This document shows positions 44,279 through 54,401 of a stretch of DNA of 64,000 nucleotides, piece by piece; the stretch's first letter is position 1; every line of letters starts with the position of its first letter. A model generated the notes under the pieces. It searched no databases. It worked only from the letters and a program-made list of their open reading frames with translations, and was not told the origin of the DNA. Position numbers and translations under genes: made by a program. This DNA comes from Novosphingobium sp. ST904 (GTDB lineage Bacteria; Pseudomonadota; Alphaproteobacteria; Sphingomonadales; Sphingomonadaceae), in the NCBI RefSeq assembly GCF_001298105.1, contig NZ_LGJH01000148.1, forward strand, positions 1-64,000. Direction: 5' to 3'.

Positions 44279-45424
44279 TCACGAGCGCGTGGGAATGCGG
44301 AACCGCTCCACGTAATCGGCGAATTCCCGCCTCACCCCGGCGGCATCGAGGCCGTAGTCCTCCAGCCGATATTCATGCCGGCCGTGCCTGCCCTTGGGAT
44401 TGTCGGCGAGGAAAGCGGTCATCGCCGCTTCCGCCCGCGCCGTCAGCGGTTCGCCGAAATGATCGTAAAGCCGCTTCATCTGGCCCACCGGATCGCGCAT
44501 CTGCGCATCGTACTGGATATCGAAGATCGCGTCCGCGCCGTGTTTCGCGCGGTATGCATCCTGCCGGGCGATCATGAGGTGGAATATCTCCACCATCTGC
44601 GCGCCGATGGCATGGGCGTCTACCGCGTCGCTGTACATTCGCCGCACCGCGTGGATGAGGCTGCATGCCGAGCCCACCACTTCCACCGGATCGCGATGAG
44701 TCATGACAAGCTGCGCATCGGGATAGACTTCGGTCAGCTCGTCCAGAAACAGCGGATGCCAGGGATTCTTCAACGTCCAGCGCCCGGGCGCCTCGGCCTG
44801 AAGGCATTGCAGCAGACGCTTGTGATAACGGAAGGCCGGGCGATAGTCGGCCTCGTGCAGGAACCACTGCCGATAGCCGGGAACATGGGCCTGCGCCTCG
44901 TAGACTTGCGCGCAGAACGAAGGCGCCATGGCGAACTGACACTCGGTGGGGCTGTCGGAATCTTCATGGTGGATCGCGGCGATATGGGGGGCGGCGCCGA
45001 TCGCGCGCGCCATCTGCGCCTGCATCCGCTCGAAACGCGGGCCGGCTGACAGTTCGTCGCTGCGCGGCGGCGGCACCGGGTCGAACGCTTCCCAGCGCAG
45101 GAAACAACGGCGGTCCGGGTCGGCGGCCAGCAGGTTGATGGTCAGTGTCGTGCCGGTGCGGGGCAGGCCGAAGACGAACATCGGCTTTTCGACCGGACGC
45201 TCCAGCAGTTCGGGATGACGCGCCAGCCAGTCTTCCACTTTCATCCGGCCCGCCAGCGCCGAGACCAGCGAGCCGATGGAGCGCTGCCGGCCCGCTTCGG
45301 TAAGCGCAGCCTCGTTCTGGTAATCCTCCAGCAGGATCGCGAGGCCCGACAGGACCGCCTCGTCGCCAAAGTCGTTAAGGCCCGTCTCCGCGCTTGCCGC
45401 CGCAATGATGTCCTCGACCTTCAC
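44279..45424 (-). CDS. Sulfotransferase family protein, 381 aa
   Basis: It shows the PAPS-binding 5'-phosphosulphate loop as VFGLPRTGTTLTINLLAADP and the 3'-phosphate region LVMTHRDPVEVVGSACSLIHAVR, the two hallmarks of sulfotransferases. The N-terminal helical extension is common in bacterial members of unknown substrate. Starts with GTG at 45424 after GAGGGG. The acceptor is unknown. A second member of the same family is encoded at 54398. Confidence 0.82.
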   Translation of the reverse strand: MKVEDIIAAASAETGLNDFGDEAVLSGLAILLEDYQNEAALTEAGRQRSIGSLVSALAGRMKVEDWLARHPELLERPVEKPMFVFGLPRTGTTLTINLLAADPDRRCFLRWEAFDPVPPPRSDELSAGPRFERMQAQMARAIGAAPHIAAIHHEDSDSPTECQFAMAPSFCAQVYEAQAHVPGYRQWFLHEADYRPAFRYHKRLLQCLQAEAPGRWTLKNPWHPLFLDELTEVYPDAQLVMTHRDPVEVVGSACSLIHAVRRMYSDAVDAHAIGAQMVEIFHLMIARQDAYRAKHGADAIFDIQYDAQMRDPVGQMKRLYDHFGEPLTARAEAAMTAFLADNPKGRHGRHEYRLEDYGLDAAGVRREFADYVERFRIPTRS

Positions 45425-45547
45425 CCGCTTGTCCCCTCACCTTCCTCTGCCGCGTCGTGCGCGCGGTTCGAAGGCCGGGTCTAGCCGCAGCAGCCGGCAC
45501 TTTTCTTGACCGATAAGGACATCGCACCAGAACGCGCAGGCGCGATA

Positions 45548-45573
45548 CCCCCGCCTCCCGGAAGAGGCGGGGG
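45548..45573. terminator. Terminator hairpin CCCCCGCCTC / GAGGCGGGGG
   Basis: Perfect 10-base stem with a six-base loop, 14 bases beyond the stop of the large exported protein gene (minus strand), before the sulfotransferase gene. Confidence 0.75.
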
Positions 45574-45586
45574 CAAGGAAGCGCCG

Positions 45587-48106
45587 TCAGGAAACCGGCA
45601 GCACCACCGGCGCGCCCGGCGCGTCGCGCAGACGCAGGTAGAACTTGCCGTCGCGCGCCGCGGGCACCTGAAGCGCAGAGCCCGTGAAGCCCTGCGCCAC
45701 GTTCACCGCCGGATCGAGGGCAGGCGAAAGCCCCACCGCATCGATCAGGAACAGGTCGCTGCCCCTGATGGTGCAGTTCGCGTCCCGCTCCGCCCCGCCG
45801 CACGATACACCGTCGATATGCGGAAGCCGCGCCAGCGTGACCAGCGGCTGCCAGTCGCCGGCATCGCCGCCGCGCACCAGCCGGAAGCGAAGCGGACCGA
45901 ACGTGGAAGGCGGCAGCGTTTCGGGGTCGAACGAGGCAACCAGGACTTGCGGCCCTGCAACTTTCAATCCCTTGCCTGCCGAAAGCCGCACCGGCTCGCC
46001 GCCGCTCGCGGGCGCCACCTCGATCACGTCGGCAGGGGTCAGCGGCGCTGCATCGCTGCGAACCGAGAACACCATGCGGCCGTTGTCCGGCAGCAGGTCT
46101 TCTCCGGGAAGGCCCAGCACCCTGCCCCCCGCCGCTACCGGCCCGGGTTCGATGGTCTTGCTGAGCAGGTTCACGCGCGGCCGCGCCTCGGCCAGCGTAA
46201 TCGGGACCGAAACGGTGCGCCCGCCACGCAGCCTGATGCGCGCGGCCGCATCCCCGGGTATCTCGGGCACGGTTTGGGAGGCGCCCTCCGGCAACTTCTG
46301 CCCGTCGGACCTCGCCAGCCTGAGGCGGTCTACCGTCCCGTCGCGGGTCAGGCCGTCAGGCTTGAGCGTGAGACCGGCAAGTTCGGCGCTGTCCACCTGG
46401 TCGAGCCGCTGGCCGGTCAGCACGCCCCAGTCATCCCCGGCATGGATCACCAGACCGTCGACCCGGCTCGCCTGGACATCGGCCCGCAGCGCGATCGTCG
46501 AAGGCTGGGCAGTGCCGCGCACCTTCACTTCCACGCTCATATCGCCCGGCTTGCGGCCCGCCAGCGGCAGGGTGAGCGCCAGACCGTCCTTGCCCTGCAC
46601 TTTCCACTCGACCGACTGCGCGCTGCCACCTTGCCGCAAAGTCACCGATTCCACGCAGGACGGCGCGGCGCCCGTCAGTACCAGCGGATTATCCCGTCCG
46701 ACGACCAGCGTGGGCATCTCGGCGTTCTTGTCGCCGCCCGCCACCTGCCAGCCGCCGCCATCGGGCTTCTGGAGGAGGAAGTCCGGCCCTTCGAAGCGAT
46801 CGAAGCCCCAGTAGCCGTAGACGTGGGCGCGCAAGGTTCCGGTAAAGGCGGCAGGCAGTTCCCCGCCCGCAAGGACATAGCCGCCTCGGTCCGCCCGTGC
46901 TTCGAGGGGGACGTCCACCGTCTGCCCCGAAGGCGCGGTGAGGGTAACTTTCATCTCCCGCGCATAAGCGGTCGAATAGATCAGCGGCGCCCCTTCCACC
47001 GGCAGCAGCGTGCCCTGCGCGCCGCCGGCCTGAACCGCGCAGACCGGATCGTTGGCGCTCGTGCGCAGGCGGGGCGGGCTACCGGATTCGATGGCCGGCA
47101 TGGCGATCACCATGACCGATTTGGGCTTTTCAAACGAAGGCGCGGTGTTCAGCAGCAGGCCTGTACGGTCGCCCTTGCGCACGCTCAGCGTCGGCAGGTA
47201 GCTGAACTGCGGATTGGAAAAGGCGCCGAATATCTTCGCGATATCCCGCGCCACCCCGATATAGGCGCTGTAATAGCCATAGCCCGCTTCGCGCGTGGCG
47301 CTCAACTGCAGGGCAAGGTCCGTCGGTGCGCCGGTCAGCGTTTCCGCCACCGAACTGGTGTGGACGTCCGCCAACACCAGCGTTTCCCGGTTTTCGAGCA
47401 GGCATGACGCCTGAAGCTCGATCACTTTCGAGAGGCATTCCTCGTTCAGCTTCATCGACAGGCTGCGCGCCAGCGTCGGTGCCACGCTGCGCAGGAACTC
47501 GGGGTGATAATTGTCCTGCGCCCGGATCGCCGCCATGAAGGCATCGAGGCGGGAATGGTCGAGCGAGGCCTGGTTGAGGTCCTGCGTGGCGCGGACGAAT
47601 TCGCCCGGCTTGCCGCGCACGGCATCCACCAGCGTCCCTTCCGCGCCGCCTGTATCGGGGACCAGGAACATGACCATCTGGCGCGCATTCTTCGGCACCG
47701 TCAGCGCCAGCGCCTTGTTCTTTTCCTTGTCCCTCCAGGTCTCGGCGATCTTGATCCAGTCCTTGGGCGGCGGATTGGTCGCGCCGCGCAGGAAAGCGGA
47801 CACCATCAGGAATTTCGCGCCCTGATCCTCCGGCAGGTCCGCATGGATCGACAGCATGTCCCCCTCGGCAAGGCTGGGCACTTGCGCAATGGGCAGCGTT
47901 TCCTTGCCGCGCGTCACCTGGATACGCAGGCCGGGGCCGTTCAGTTCGAACGGCGCGGGATCGGCGGCGACCGCCGTGGACGAGGCCAGCATCGCGGCCA
48001 TCGGCAGGGCCAGAGCCCCCGCATTGAGAGCCCATGAAGTGAGACGCGAAGGGCGTGCGCGGTTCTTCCCGGCAATGGGCAATGGCATTTTCCTGTTATC
48101 CGGCAT
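45587..48106 (-). CDS. Large exported protein of unknown function, 839 aa
   Basis: The N-terminus has basic residues followed by ALNAGALALPMAAMLASSTAVAAD, a signal peptide, so the protein is periplasmic or secreted. The mature part is Pro/Gly-rich with strand-forming stretches and scattered cysteines (NEECLSKV, QASCLLEN, APSCVES, VSCGGAERDANC), suggesting disulphide-stabilised beta domains. No catalytic motif is recognised and it ends GAPVVLPVS. The start is set at 48106 (MPDNRKM); 48088, preceded by AGGA, is possible. It is divergent from the radical SAM gene. Confidence 0.68.
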   Translation of the reverse strand: MPDNRKMPLPIAGKNRARPSRLTSWALNAGALALPMAAMLASSTAVAADPAPFELNGPGLRIQVTRGKETLPIAQVPSLAEGDMLSIHADLPEDQGAKFLMVSAFLRGATNPPPKDWIKIAETWRDKEKNKALALTVPKNARQMVMFLVPDTGGAEGTLVDAVRGKPGEFVRATQDLNQASLDHSRLDAFMAAIRAQDNYHPEFLRSVAPTLARSLSMKLNEECLSKVIELQASCLLENRETLVLADVHTSSVAETLTGAPTDLALQLSATREAGYGYYSAYIGVARDIAKIFGAFSNPQFSYLPTLSVRKGDRTGLLLNTAPSFEKPKSVMVIAMPAIESGSPPRLRTSANDPVCAVQAGGAQGTLLPVEGAPLIYSTAYAREMKVTLTAPSGQTVDVPLEARADRGGYVLAGGELPAAFTGTLRAHVYGYWGFDRFEGPDFLLQKPDGGGWQVAGGDKNAEMPTLVVGRDNPLVLTGAAPSCVESVTLRQGGSAQSVEWKVQGKDGLALTLPLAGRKPGDMSVEVKVRGTAQPSTIALRADVQASRVDGLVIHAGDDWGVLTGQRLDQVDSAELAGLTLKPDGLTRDGTVDRLRLARSDGQKLPEGASQTVPEIPGDAAARIRLRGGRTVSVPITLAEARPRVNLLSKTIEPGPVAAGGRVLGLPGEDLLPDNGRMVFSVRSDAAPLTPADVIEVAPASGGEPVRLSAGKGLKVAGPQVLVASFDPETLPPSTFGPLRFRLVRGGDAGDWQPLVTLARLPHIDGVSCGGAERDANCTIRGSDLFLIDAVGLSPALDPAVNVAQGFTGSALQVPAARDGKFYLRLRDAPGAPVVLPVS

Positions 48107-48299
48107 CAAATTACGTCGCCCTTCCCCGCCTTTCCCACAACAGCGCCCTCCCGCCAAGCACGCGAAGGCCCATCGCCTCGTCGCAAAAACGAACATAAAG
48201 GGAACATTTCGTTTGAAAAGCCCTTCGGCATGGGACAGGCTCCGGCTGCAAGAGCTGCACTTACGCTTAGCTGAACGCATGAGGAAAAGGTCTGGTTCA

Positions 48300-49550
48300 A
48301 TGCCCCCGCTCGATATCGCCGAAAAGCTGACGATCCTCGCGGATGCGGCGAAATACGATGCGTCGTGCTCCTCTTCGGGCGTCAGGAAGCGGGATTCGCG
48401 TGGCGGCAAGGGGATCGGCTCCACGCTGGAAGGCGGCGGCATCTGCCATGCCTATGCGCCGGACGGGCGCTGCATCAGCCTGCTCAAGATACTGCTGACC
48501 AACAGCTGCATCTTCGATTGCCACTACTGCATCAACCGCAAGTCCTCCAACGTGCGCCGCGCCCGCTTCACCGCGAAGGAAGTGGTGGACCTCACGCTCG
48601 ACTTCTACCGCCGCAATTACATCGAGGGGCTGTTCCTGTCCTCGGGCATCATCCACACGCCCGACTATACGATGGAGCAGATCGTCGAAGTGGCCCGCTC
48701 CCTGCGGGAAGACCACGATTTTCGCGGCTACATCCACCTCAAGACCATTCCCGACGCCGATCCCGAACTCGTGGCGCGGGCCGGGCTCCATGCCGATCGG
48801 GTATCGATCAACGTGGAACTGCCGACCGCCGGCGGCCTCCAGCGCCTCGCGCCCGAAAAGTCGCAGGCGCGGATCGAAGGTGCGATGGGGACCATGCGCT
48901 CGGCGATCGAGGAGGGAGCCGACGCCAGTCGGCGGTTCCGCTCCGCCCCCACCTTTGCGCCCGCCGGACAATCGACCCAGATGATCGTCGGTGCCGACGC
49001 CGCGACCGACCGCGACATCGTGTCCCGCGCCGCCGCGCTCTACGACCGCTTCGATCTCAGGCGCGTCTATTACTCCGCCTTCAGCCCGATCCCGGACGCC
49101 AGCGTCGTCCTGCCGCTCCAGCGCCCGCCGCTGATGCGCGAACACCGGCTCTACCAGTCGGACTGGCTCATGCGGTTCTACCAGTACACGCCGCAGGAAG
49201 TCGGCGCTGCGGTCGATCCGGCCACGGGGATGCTCCCGCTGGACATCGATCCCAAGCTGGCCTGGGCGCTGCGCTTTCGCGATCGTTTTCCGGTGGACGT
49301 CAACCGCGCCCCGCGCGAACTGCTGCTGCGCATCCCCGGCCTCGGGGTGAAGGCGGTGGATGCCATCGTCTCGGCGCGCCGCTGGCGGACCCTGCGGCTG
49401 GACGACGTGGCGCGCATGACCGTTTCGGTGAAGAAGCTGCGGCCGTTCATCGTCACGGCAGACTGGCGGCCCACCGGGCTGATCGACAGGGCCGACCTTC
49501 GCGCGCTCGTCGCTCCGCCCGCCACGCAGCTGGAACTGTTCGCGGCCTGA
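48300..49550 (+). CDS. Putative DNA modification/repair radical SAM protein
   Basis: A 416-residue radical SAM enzyme with the cluster motif CIFDCHYC (CxxxCxxC), preceded by LLKILLTNS, a TIM-barrel core (FLSSGIIHTPDYTMEQ, IHLKTIPDAD), and a C-terminal helix-hairpin-helix (LLLRIPGLGVKAVDAIVSARRW) for DNA binding. This architecture is the known family found next to UdgX-type uracil-DNA glycosylases, as here: the udgX start is two bases after the stop. The reaction is not established. The ATG at 48300 is preferred over 48279 because of the GGAAAAGG spacing. Confidence 0.88.
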   Translation: MPPLDIAEKLTILADAAKYDASCSSSGVRKRDSRGGKGIGSTLEGGGICHAYAPDGRCISLLKILLTNSCIFDCHYCINRKSSNVRRARFTAKEVVDLTLDFYRRNYIEGLFLSSGIIHTPDYTMEQIVEVARSLREDHDFRGYIHLKTIPDADPELVARAGLHADRVSINVELPTAGGLQRLAPEKSQARIEGAMGTMRSAIEEGADASRRFRSAPTFAPAGQSTQMIVGADAATDRDIVSRAAALYDRFDLRRVYYSAFSPIPDASVVLPLQRPPLMREHRLYQSDWLMRFYQYTPQEVGAAVDPATGMLPLDIDPKLAWALRFRDRFPVDVNRAPRELLLRIPGLGVKAVDAIVSARRWRTLRLDDVARMTVSVKKLRPFIVTADWRPTGLIDRADLRALVAPPATQLELFAA

Positions 49551-49552
49551 CC

Positions 49553-50982
49553 ATGCGGATGGTACGCCTTGATGCCGAAGATGACTTCGATGGCTGGCGC
49601 GCCGCCGCCCGCATGCTCGCGGCAGAGCGCATAGCCGCGAACGAGGTACTCTGGCAGATCGGCGACCGGCCGGTGGACCTGTTCGGGGGAGAGCCGATTG
49701 CCGTGGACGCCGCGCAGGCGCCGCCGATGCGGGTTTCCAGGGCGTTCCTCGATCTTGCGCGTGATGCGGCGCTTCACAGCGAGCCCGAGCGTTTCGCACT
49801 GCTCTATGCCTTGCTGTTGCGCCTGCTGGACCAGCCGCACCTGCTGCAGGACCGGGCCGACCGGCCCCTGCGCCGCCTGGAAGGTCTCGCGCAGAACGTG
49901 CGGCGCGACATCCACAAGATGCATGCCTTCCTCCGCTTCCGCGAACTGCCGGATGGAGACGGCACGCGGTTCGTCGCCTGGTACGAGCCCGAGCACCACA
50001 TATTGCGTCGCAATGCCGCCTTTTTCGTGGAGCGCTTCACCAACATGCGCTGGTCGATCCTGACCCCGCGGGGTGCGCTCCACTGGGATGGCGCCCTGCT
50101 GACCGAGGGGCCTCCTGCACAGCGCGGCGACGCACCTGGCGACGATCCGGTGGAAGGGGTCTGGAAGGCCTATTACAGCGCCATCTTCAATCCGGCGCGG
50201 GTCATGCCGCGCGCCATGCTCAAGGAAATGCCGCGCAAGTACTGGCGAAACATGCCCGAGACCGCGCTGGTCCCGCAACTGATCGCCGGTGCCCGCAAGC
50301 GCGAACTGGCGATGATCGAGCAGGATCGGGCCGGGCCGCCGCGCCAGCTCGATACTCCGACCATACGATCAAGGGGGGCAGGCGGAGATGATGCGCTCGA
50401 GCTGCTGCGGCAGGAGGCGACCGCCTGTCGCCGCTGCCCGCTCTGGCAACCGGCGACCCAGACCGTATTCGGCGAAGGACCGCACGATGCCGAGATCATG
50501 ATCGTGGGCGAACAGCCCGGCGACCGGGAAGATATCGTGGGCCGCCCGTTCATGGGCCCGGCCGGCGAAGTCTTCGACCGGGCCATGGCGGCGGCGGGGA
50601 TCGACCGTGCCCGCGCCTACGTCACCAATGCGGTAAAGCACTTCAAGTTCGAGCCGCGCGCACAGCCGCCTTCACGCCCGCCCCCCATGCGGGCGAAGTC
50701 GACGCCTGCCGCTGGTGGATCGATCAGGAACGCGCCATCGTGCGCCCCAGACTGGTGATCGCGATGGGGGCCACGGCGGCCCGGTCGCTCACCGGCAAGG
50801 CGATGACGATCGGGCAGGAGCGCGGCCGGGCTGTGCTGCTGGCGGACGGTACGCCTTGCTGGATCACCGTCCACCCCAGCTATCTGCTGCGCCTTCCTCC
50901 CGAGGCCGACGCCGATGCCGAATTCTCCCGCTACGTCGCCGATTTGCGCAAAGCCGCCAGCAGCCTCGTCCAGGCAGCCTGA
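49553..50982 (+). CDS. udgX: UdgX-family uracil-DNA binding protein with N-terminal DUF4130 domain (frame disrupted at the active-site motif)
   Basis: About 477 residues. The N-terminal half is DUF4130 (MRMVRLDAEDDFDGWRAAARML, KMHAFLRFREL, FVERFTNMRWSILTPRG). The second half is a family 4-like uracil-DNA glycosylase with iron-sulphur cysteines (ATACRRCPLWQ), motif GEQPGDREDIVGRPFMGPAG and the HPS motif in ITVHPSYLLR. Between 50655 and 50690, exactly where UdgX has its KRRIH-type motif with the uracil-linking histidine, the frame is scrambled: RLHARP is in a different frame from both FKFEPR and HAGEVDACRWW. A C6 run there suggests sequencing error. Coupled to the radical SAM gene. Confidence 0.8.
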
Positions 50983-51384
50983 CGCCGCGCGGCATCGAAA
51001 CGTGGTCCGCTGCCACCCTGGGGGAAACGGCCCGGCCGCCAGGCCAGACCCGCGCGCGCACGGACCAGGAGGTATCATAAGCCTTGTGCCTTCGCATATA
51101 AGGGCACTCTTCAGAGACAGCGTTCGGATGCAGACGGCCGCAGCGCCCCACACCAACTCCTCCAGACTCATCGAGCCCGCGCTGAATTTCTAAGCATTAT
51201 CGCGCAATTCCGGCGAACGCCGCCATAAATCTCGCTAGAATCATGGGACCCACTAGCCCTAGGCAGAGAACGGCAGGGCGATTAAACAGTGCCCTTTTTC
51301 CGTTAGACTCATTCGCGGCAATCACGCACAACGCCTTGCACAAGATGTCGCAGCAAGCGGCGCTTATGAAATGGGAGAGCTGGA
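50983..51384. other. Gene-poor stretch of about 400 bases
   Basis: It lies between udgX and the MFS gene. No protein-like frame, hairpin or repeat was recognised. It is less GC-rich towards its end and probably holds the MFS promoter. Confidence 0.5.
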
Positions 51385-52644
51385 TTGGAACAGCTTGAAA
51401 CGGCAGGCGCGGAGTGGCGCCGCCATTGGCCGATGGTCCTTGCGGCCTGCATCGGCTTTTCGTTCATGTCGTTCATGACGGCCGCTGCCGGCGTGTTCAT
51501 GGACCCGCTCGCGGCGGAATTTCACTGGGGGCGAACCGAACTCTCCGCCGGCATGGCGATCGCCTCGCTGCTGTCCATCCTCTGCTCTCCCTTCATCGGC
51601 ATTCTGATAGACCGGCACGGCTCGCGCCGCCTTGCGCTGCCCGGCCTTGTGTTGACGAGCCTGGCAATCGCGGCGTTTTCGCAGGTCAACGGCTCCATCC
51701 CCCAATGGCTTGCACTGTGGGTGATATGGGGCGTTGTCGCGCTTCTGGTGCAATCCACCCTCTGGTCCGCCGCAATCGCCAGCGTGTTCAGGGTGGGGCG
51801 CGGGCTGGCGCTTGGCGTAACGATGTCGGGCACGGCGCTGGCGCAAGTCGTCGCCCCGCCGCTTTCCAACGCGCTGATCGAGGCATTCGGCTGGCGCACC
51901 GCCTATATCGCCCTCGGCCTGGGCTGGGGCGGACTGGCGCTGGTTCTCTCCGCCCTGTTCCTTTTCGACGTGCGCGATCAGGCGCGGCGCAGGCAGTCGC
52001 AGGCCAAAGGGCCGCCCGAGGCCGCTCCGGACCTGCCCGGCCTCGGCATCGGGGAGGCATGGCGCGACATATCGCTCTGGAAAGTCGCCGTAGCGACGTT
52101 CCTCGTCCTGACCGTGACCATTGCCGTCGTCGTCCACCAGTTCCCCATTCTGGTCGAGGCGGGCATGAGCCGCTCGCAGGCAGCCTGGCTCGTCAGCCTT
52201 TCCGGGGTTGCGGGCGTGATGGGCAAGCTGGTCTCCGGCACGCTCATCGACCGGTTCCATGCGCGCACCGTGGGCGGCATCACCCTGGCATCGACCGCCG
52301 TGGGATGGCCTTTGCTCATGCAGGGCATCGCAACGCCTGTCACCATCGTCATCGGCATCATGATCAGCGGCTATGCGGCAGGCACCAAGATCCAGCTCTG
52401 CAGTTACCTGACCGCCCGGTACGCCGGGATGCGGCACTATGGAACGATCTTCGGCTTCATGACCAGCGTGATCGCGCTCGCCTCCGCCATCGGGCCGCTC
52501 GCTGCGGGCCTCTCCTACGATCGTTACGGCAGCTACACCCCGTTGCTGCTCGCCGGTGTCGCGATCTCGCTCATCTCCGGGGGGCTGGTCTTCAGCCTGC
52601 GGCCCTATCCCGAATGGCGCGCGGCGACGGCAGCGCCCGCCTGA
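51385..52644 (+). CDS. MFS transporter, monocarboxylate/oxalate-formate type, 419 aa
   Basis: It has twelve membrane helices, with the MFS loop signature GILIDRHGSRRLALPG between helices 2 and 3 and a long charged central loop (RDQARRRQSQAKG). The overall form (start MVLAACIGFSFMSFMTAAAGVFMDPL) resembles bacterial monocarboxylate/aromatic-acid MFS carriers. It starts at TTG 51385, preceded by GGGAG. It is convergent with the GntR gene 23 bases away. The transported compound is unknown, perhaps an organic acid tied to the 53-59 kb operon. Confidence 0.84.
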   Translation: MEQLETAGAEWRRHWPMVLAACIGFSFMSFMTAAAGVFMDPLAAEFHWGRTELSAGMAIASLLSILCSPFIGILIDRHGSRRLALPGLVLTSLAIAAFSQVNGSIPQWLALWVIWGVVALLVQSTLWSAAIASVFRVGRGLALGVTMSGTALAQVVAPPLSNALIEAFGWRTAYIALGLGWGGLALVLSALFLFDVRDQARRRQSQAKGPPEAAPDLPGLGIGEAWRDISLWKVAVATFLVLTVTIAVVVHQFPILVEAGMSRSQAAWLVSLSGVAGVMGKLVSGTLIDRFHARTVGGITLASTAVGWPLLMQGIATPVTIVIGIMISGYAAGTKIQLCSYLTARYAGMRHYGTIFGFMTSVIALASAIGPLAAGLSYDRYGSYTPLLLAGVAISLISGGLVFSLRPYPEWRAATAAPA

Positions 52645-52667
52645 AGCCTGACCTTACGGCGGCCCGA

Positions 52668-53408
52668 TCAGTCGCCAGCCGCTTCTTCCGCCTTCATCTG
52701 AAAGCGCGCGCGAATGCGGCGGGCCCAGACCTTGCGGCTGTACTGGCTGGCGATGCCCGCGAGTTCCGCGTCACCCTGCATCAGGGCCCCGAACTCCATC
52801 AGCCGGGCATTTCGCCAGCTTTGCACGAAACGGCGATGCTCGGGCGAAACATCGTCGACTGCCGGGCCTTGATAAGTCCTGCGCGAGAAAGCCACGTTGA
52901 TGTCGAAGACGAGCTTTATATAAGCGCTGTCGGCAAGCTCGAAGACGACATCCTGGGTTTCGCGTTCCAGTTCGCGCACGTCGTCGAAACTTGCATCGTC
53001 GCGAAGCGCGTGCGCCCGTTCGACCAGCGACGCGATACCGGCGGCGATCCTGTCGTGAGGAGCGCGGGCCGCCTTGCGCATGGCTTCCACCCATAACGCA
53101 GTGGCGATTGCCGTGACATCCTCCGGCGGCACATCCATCATCGACAGGTACATCGAAACGATGGATTCGATCGTCGTCGCGTCGGGCCGGGACGCGAAAT
53201 AGCCGCCGTTGTTGCCCCGGCGCACGGCCAGAAACCCTTCGCGCTCCACCAGCCGTGCGGCCTGCCGCACGGTGGCGCGGGCGAAGCCCAGCTCGGAAAT
53301 CAGCGCCTCTTCGCGCCCGATATAGGCTCCCGGCTCACGGGCGAGGACGATCTCCCTGAGCTTGTCGGCGGCAGCGTCGAGTGCCGTTCTGCTTTTGCGC
53401 ATGTTCAT
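52668..53408 (-). CDS. GntR-family (FadR-type) transcriptional regulator
   Basis: A 246-residue protein. The winged helix-turn-helix is GREEALISELGFARATVRQAARLVEREGFLAVRRG, followed by an all-helical FCD effector domain (TAIATALWVEAMRKAARAP). It is divergent from the SDR-sulfotransferase operon, with the palindrome CTTAT-CGCA-ATAAG between them, so it probably controls that operon and itself. Alternative start: the ATG at 53402. Confidence 0.85.
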   Translation of the reverse strand: MNMRKSRTALDAAADKLREIVLAREPGAYIGREEALISELGFARATVRQAARLVEREGFLAVRRGNNGGYFASRPDATTIESIVSMYLSMMDVPPEDVTAIATALWVEAMRKAARAPHDRIAAGIASLVERAHALRDDASFDDVRELERETQDVVFELADSAYIKLVFDINVAFSRRTYQGPAVDDVSPEHRRFVQSWRNARLMEFGALMQGDAELAGIASQYSRKVWARRIRARFQMKAEEAAGD

Positions 53409-53511
53409 TCCACCATCTCACAACACGAAAGCCATGAGCGCGTCCAGCCTGTCGTGGCGGCGATGGCAAGGAAGCATAGGCGGCTTGACGGCCTTTGAGT
53501 ATCCTATTTAA

Positions 53512-53531
53512 GACTTATCGCAATAAGAGTC
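53512..53531. promoter_or_regulatory. GntR-type operator GACTTATCGCAATAAGAGTC
   Basis: CTTAT and ATAAG arms (53514-53518, 53523-53527) around CGCA, extended to GAC/GTC with two mismatched bases. It lies just downstream of a possible -35 (TTGACG at 53485) and -10 (TTTAAG at 53507) for the operon starting at 53584, an arrangement suited to repression. Confidence 0.55.
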
Positions 53532-53583
53532 GGGGTGCAAAAAGGCATCTGGCAATCATTCAGGACTCATTTTGGAGAGAGGC

Positions 53584-54401
53584 ATGTCACGTCTTCCTTG
53601 GGACATGAGCGGCCGCGTCGTCGTCATATCGGGCGCACGCCGGCATCGGTCTGGGCTTCGCACGCGGCATCGCGCGAGCGGGCGGCGATCTGGTCATCTG
53701 GGGCCGCCGCCAGGACAGGAATGAAGAGGCGGCACGCGAACTCGCCGAGTTCGGGGGGCGCATCTTCACCCAGGAAGTCGACGTTGCCGACGAAGCCCGC
53801 GTGGTGGAGGCCTTTGCCGAAGCCACTGCGCAAATGGGCCGGGTGGACGGCGCCATCGCCAATGCGGGCCTGATGAAGAACCAGGGCTGCTTCACCAACA
53901 TGACAGGCGAGGCCTGGCATGACCTGCTTTCGGTCAACCAGCACGGCGCGTTCTATCTCGCCCGCGAAGCCGCCCGCCACATGCGCACCCGCGCCGAAGC
54001 CGGCGACCCGGGCGGTTCGATCCTGTTCTGCGCCAGCCTTTCCGCCGTGACCGGCTCGATCGGAATGCAGCACTACAACGCCTCGAAGGGTGCCATGGCC
54101 GCGCTCGCACGCGGAATCGCGGTCGATATGGGCAAGTACGGCATTCGCGCCAACACCGTCTGCCCCGGCTATACCGAAAGCGAGACAGTGAAGGATCAGG
54201 GGCCGGACTCACCGCTGGGCAGCCAGGTGCGCGAACGCTGCCCGATCCCGCGCTTCGGCAACCCGTCCGATTTCGAAGGCATCGGCGTCTACTTCATGAG
54301 CGACGCATCGCGCTATCACACCGGCGACCTTGTCCGCGTCGACGGGGCGGTGGATGGCCAATGCCGGCAAGCTCAACACTTCGGCGGAGCGCAGGGCATG
54401 A
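53584..54401 (+). CDS. Short-chain dehydrogenase/reductase (frameshifted at both ends)
   Basis: A classical SDR: GIGLGFARGIARAGGDLVIWGRR, IANAGL, catalytic Ser in CASLSAVTG, and YNASKGAMAALARG. It would act on a hydroxyl/keto group with NAD(P). Near 53635 two bases appear to be missing, within the cofactor loop (SGA before GIG). Near 54345 one base is missing, so the true C-terminus WMANAGKLNTSAERRA ends at TGA 54399-54401, overlapping the sulfotransferase ATG (ATGA). Without that correction the frame runs on into the sulfotransferase and mimics a fusion. Confidence 0.82.

Noticed and set aside
50915..51193. 92-residue frame after udgX
   Set aside because: Pro/Arg/Ser-rich with no ribosome site and largely overlapping the udgX 3' end in another phase.
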